A program made the position numbers and the translations under genes. The notes beneath the pieces were generated by a model. That model was not told the DNA's origin and did not search any database. It saw only the letters and a list, made by a program, of their open reading frames with translations. From Algoriphagus vanfongensis DSM 17529 (GTDB lineage: Bacteria; Bacteroidota; Bacteroidia; Cytophagales; Cyclobacteriaceae): a stretch of DNA of 64,000 nt. Shown in pieces: positions 62,474-64,000 of this stretch (positions are counted from its first letter, which is position 1; the number at the start of each line of letters is the position of its first letter). Location of the stretch: assembly GCF_000429465.1 (NCBI RefSeq), contig NZ_AUBX01000011.1:248001-312000 (forward strand). The letters are read 5' to 3'.

Positions 62474-63469
62474 TTATAGCGAAAATTCATAATCGGCATA
62501 GGTGCGTGCCACCTCGTCGAGAATTTCACAGACTTGCTCATAGCTTTCCGTGGTGACCATTTCAGTACGGTATTGCTTGAAGTTGGGCATCCCTCGGAAA
62601 TAATTCGTGTAATGCCTCCTCATTTCCAGGATTCCAAGCTTTTCACCTTTCCATTCCACAGAGAAGTCTAGGTGTTTTTTAGCGACGGCTATCCGCTCAT
62701 CCAAGGTAGGAGGTGCCAGTTTTTCGCCAGTTTCCAAAAAATGCTTGATTTCATTGAATATCCATGGGTAACCGATAGATGCTCTCCCGATCATCATGCC
62801 GTCTACATTGTATTTGGCCTTGTATTCGGCAGCTCTTTCTGGGGTGTCGATATCGCCATTGCCAAAGACCGGTATATGCAGTCTTGGATTGTCTTTCACC
62901 AAGTTGAGGTAAGACCAGTCAGCTTCACCTTTGTACATCTGCTTTCTGGTGCGGGCATGGATACTGATGGCTTGTATGCCTACGTCTTGCAGTCTTTCGG
63001 CCACTTCCACGATCCGAATGGTATCATTGTCCCATCCCAAACGGGTTTTCACAGTCACGGGGATTTTGACAGCTTTGACGATTTCCGCAGTCATGGAGAC
63101 CATTTTGTCAATGTCAAGTAGGATTCCGGCTCCGGCCCCTTTGCAGGCGACTTTGTTGACGGGGCAGCCGTAGTTGATATCCAAAATATCCGGTTGCGCC
63201 TCCTCTACGATGGCCGCTGCCTCCCGCATGGACTGGATCTCATTGCCAAAAATCTGAATCCCAATAGGTTTTTCGTAATCGAAAATATCCAGTTTTTGCA
63301 CGCTTTTGGCAGCATCACGGATCAGCCCTTCCGAACTGATAAATTCGGTATACATCAAATCAGCCCCGTTTTGCTTGCACACTGCCCGGAAGGGTGGATC
63401 ACTCACATCCTCCATAGGTGCCAGCAACAAGGGGAAGTCTCCCAACTCTAAGTTTCCTATCTTTACCAC
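62474..63469 (-). CDS. dusB: tRNA-dihydrouridine synthase B
   Basis: FMN-dependent enzyme of 331 residues reducing uridines in tRNA. Signatures: LLAPMEDVSDPPFR (residues 14-27), DINYGCPVNKVACKGAG with the catalytic Cys109, VKTRLGWD, IHARTRKQMYKGEADW and NGDIDTPERA. It is divergent from the CPBP gene with only 38 bases between, and is followed by a strong terminator. Confidence 0.95.
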   Translation of the reverse strand: MVKIGNLELGDFPLLLAPMEDVSDPPFRAVCKQNGADLMYTEFISSEGLIRDAAKSVQKLDIFDYEKPIGIQIFGNEIQSMREAAAIVEEAQPDILDINYGCPVNKVACKGAGAGILLDIDKMVSMTAEIVKAVKIPVTVKTRLGWDNDTIRIVEVAERLQDVGIQAISIHARTRKQMYKGEADWSYLNLVKDNPRLHIPVFGNGDIDTPERAAEYKAKYNVDGMMIGRASIGYPWIFNEIKHFLETGEKLAPPTLDERIAVAKKHLDFSVEWKGEKLGILEMRRHYTNYFRGMPNFKQYRTEMVTTESYEQVCEILDEVARTYADYEFSL

Positions 63470-63507
63470 TGCTTATTCTAAATTTGGCGTAAATTTACGT
63501 CCAAATA

Positions 63508-64000
63508 TGGAGATTTACGAAACTCACACAGAAATAGCCAAAAGAAAGAGCTGGCTTTTGTCGCTGGTAGTCATTGTTTTAGTGTCATTGGGAGCCCTGA
63601 TTTTATTGCAGGCGATTGCTTTGGCTTTGGCAGTTCCACTATTTCACATCACTTTAGAAGAGATCATGGCCTTGATGTCAGGAGATTCTTCGGTACCCAA
63701 TGGACGTATGGCCATGCTTTTTATTCAAGGATTGGGTTCAGGAATTGGCTTCTGGCTGACCTCCTGGATGATTATCCATTGGATAGACAAAGCAAATTTG
63801 CGCTGGGATGTGCAGCTTGCCCGCTTTGACAGGAAAAAGTTCTGGGTAGTAGTTCTGCTGACAGTCGGGGGGATGTTTTTCAATTCTCTTCTAGTCTACT
63901 GGAACTCCCAACTGGTTTTGCCAGAGGCCTTGTCTGAAATAGAGGTCTGGATGAAATCCATGGAGGATCAGCTGATGGAAATGACCAAGTTTCTGACCGA
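63508..64000 (+). CDS. CPBP-type membrane protease (3' end cut by window)
   Basis: The frame from ATG 63508 stays open to the right edge (164 codons visible). Helices near residues 15-42, 70-95 and 115-135, and the stretch NSQLVLPEALSEIEVWMKSM followed by ME, are typical of the N-terminal half of Bacteroidota CPBP (CAAX/ABI-like) metalloproteases. The catalytic EExxxR and later motifs would lie beyond the edge, so the activity cannot be judged. It is divergent from dusB. Confidence 0.75.

Overview
The window looks like the chromosome of a member of the Bacteroidota, most likely order Cytophagales and close to Cyclobacteriaceae/Algoriphagus. This is inferred from protein style and gene order. 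Three further traits agree: almost no gene has a Shine-Dalgarno sequence, several promoters match the Bacteroidota -33 TTG / -7 TAnnTTTG pattern, and the dcw cluster has the Bacteroidota order without murF or ddl. No tRNA, rRNA, CRISPR array, insertion sequence or prophage was seen. All genes look intact except the two cut by the window edges (atpD on the left, a CPBP-type membrane protease on the right).

Layout. 1-5.2 kb: end of the ATP synthase beta/epsilon operon, a secreted GH29 fucosidase, then rpsU, a XerC-type recombinase and the ribosome hibernation factor hpf. 5.2-10.4 kb: a lipid-linked sugar cassette with two GT39-type membrane glycosyltransferases, a polyprenyl-phosphate glycosyltransferase and a flippase-like membrane protein. 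10.4-16.1 kb: an intracellular GH13 amylase, an exported M20 peptidase, and a GMC oxidoreductase with its gluconate-dehydrogenase-subunit-3-like partner. 16.2-21.8 kb: five signalling genes in a row (REC, NtrC-type sigma-54 activator, CHASE3 kinase, Rcp1-like REC, REC-PAS kinase). 21.8-25.6 kb: a stress block (YtjA-like membrane peptide, CsbD, coiled-coil lipoprotein, YihY, MscS, Dps). 25.7-30.4 kb: glycerol utilisation (glpF, glpK, glpD, divergent DeoR regulator). 30.4-34.7 kb: housekeeping genes (histidine phosphatase, RluA-type synthase, a lipoprotein, a YpdA-like reductase, an NRDE/TANGO2 protein). 35-37.5 kb: a BlaI/M56 pair. 37.6-40.4 kb: a TonB-dependent receptor with a small partner. 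40.8-56.2 kb: the full dcw division and cell-wall cluster, mraZ to ftsZ. 56.2-64 kb: an FMN reductase, purine nucleoside phosphorylase, ThuA-like protein, NifU-type protein, DUF3810 protein, an unknown secreted protein, an EamA transporter, dusB and the CPBP fragment.

The most interesting signals are regulatory. (1) Three related 20-bp dyads (core TGTGGARAT...CACA) lie upstream of the NtrC-type operon, between the divergent YtjA/CsbD genes, and upstream of dps; three TTGG-N8-TT elements sit at sensible distances. This suggests an undescribed sigma-54 stress regulon encoded next to its own regulator. (2) Three identical TACGA-N6-TCGTA dyads cover the blaI-M56 promoter. (3) Four AAAGTG boxes in exact 10-bp register precede mraZ. 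(4) murG has no ATG, GTG or TTG ahead of its essential glycine loop and may start at an ATA overlapping the ftsW stop. (5) rpsU alone carries a strong Shine-Dalgarno sequence, as expected for bS21 autoregulation in this phylum. All were found by eye and are not backed by any search.
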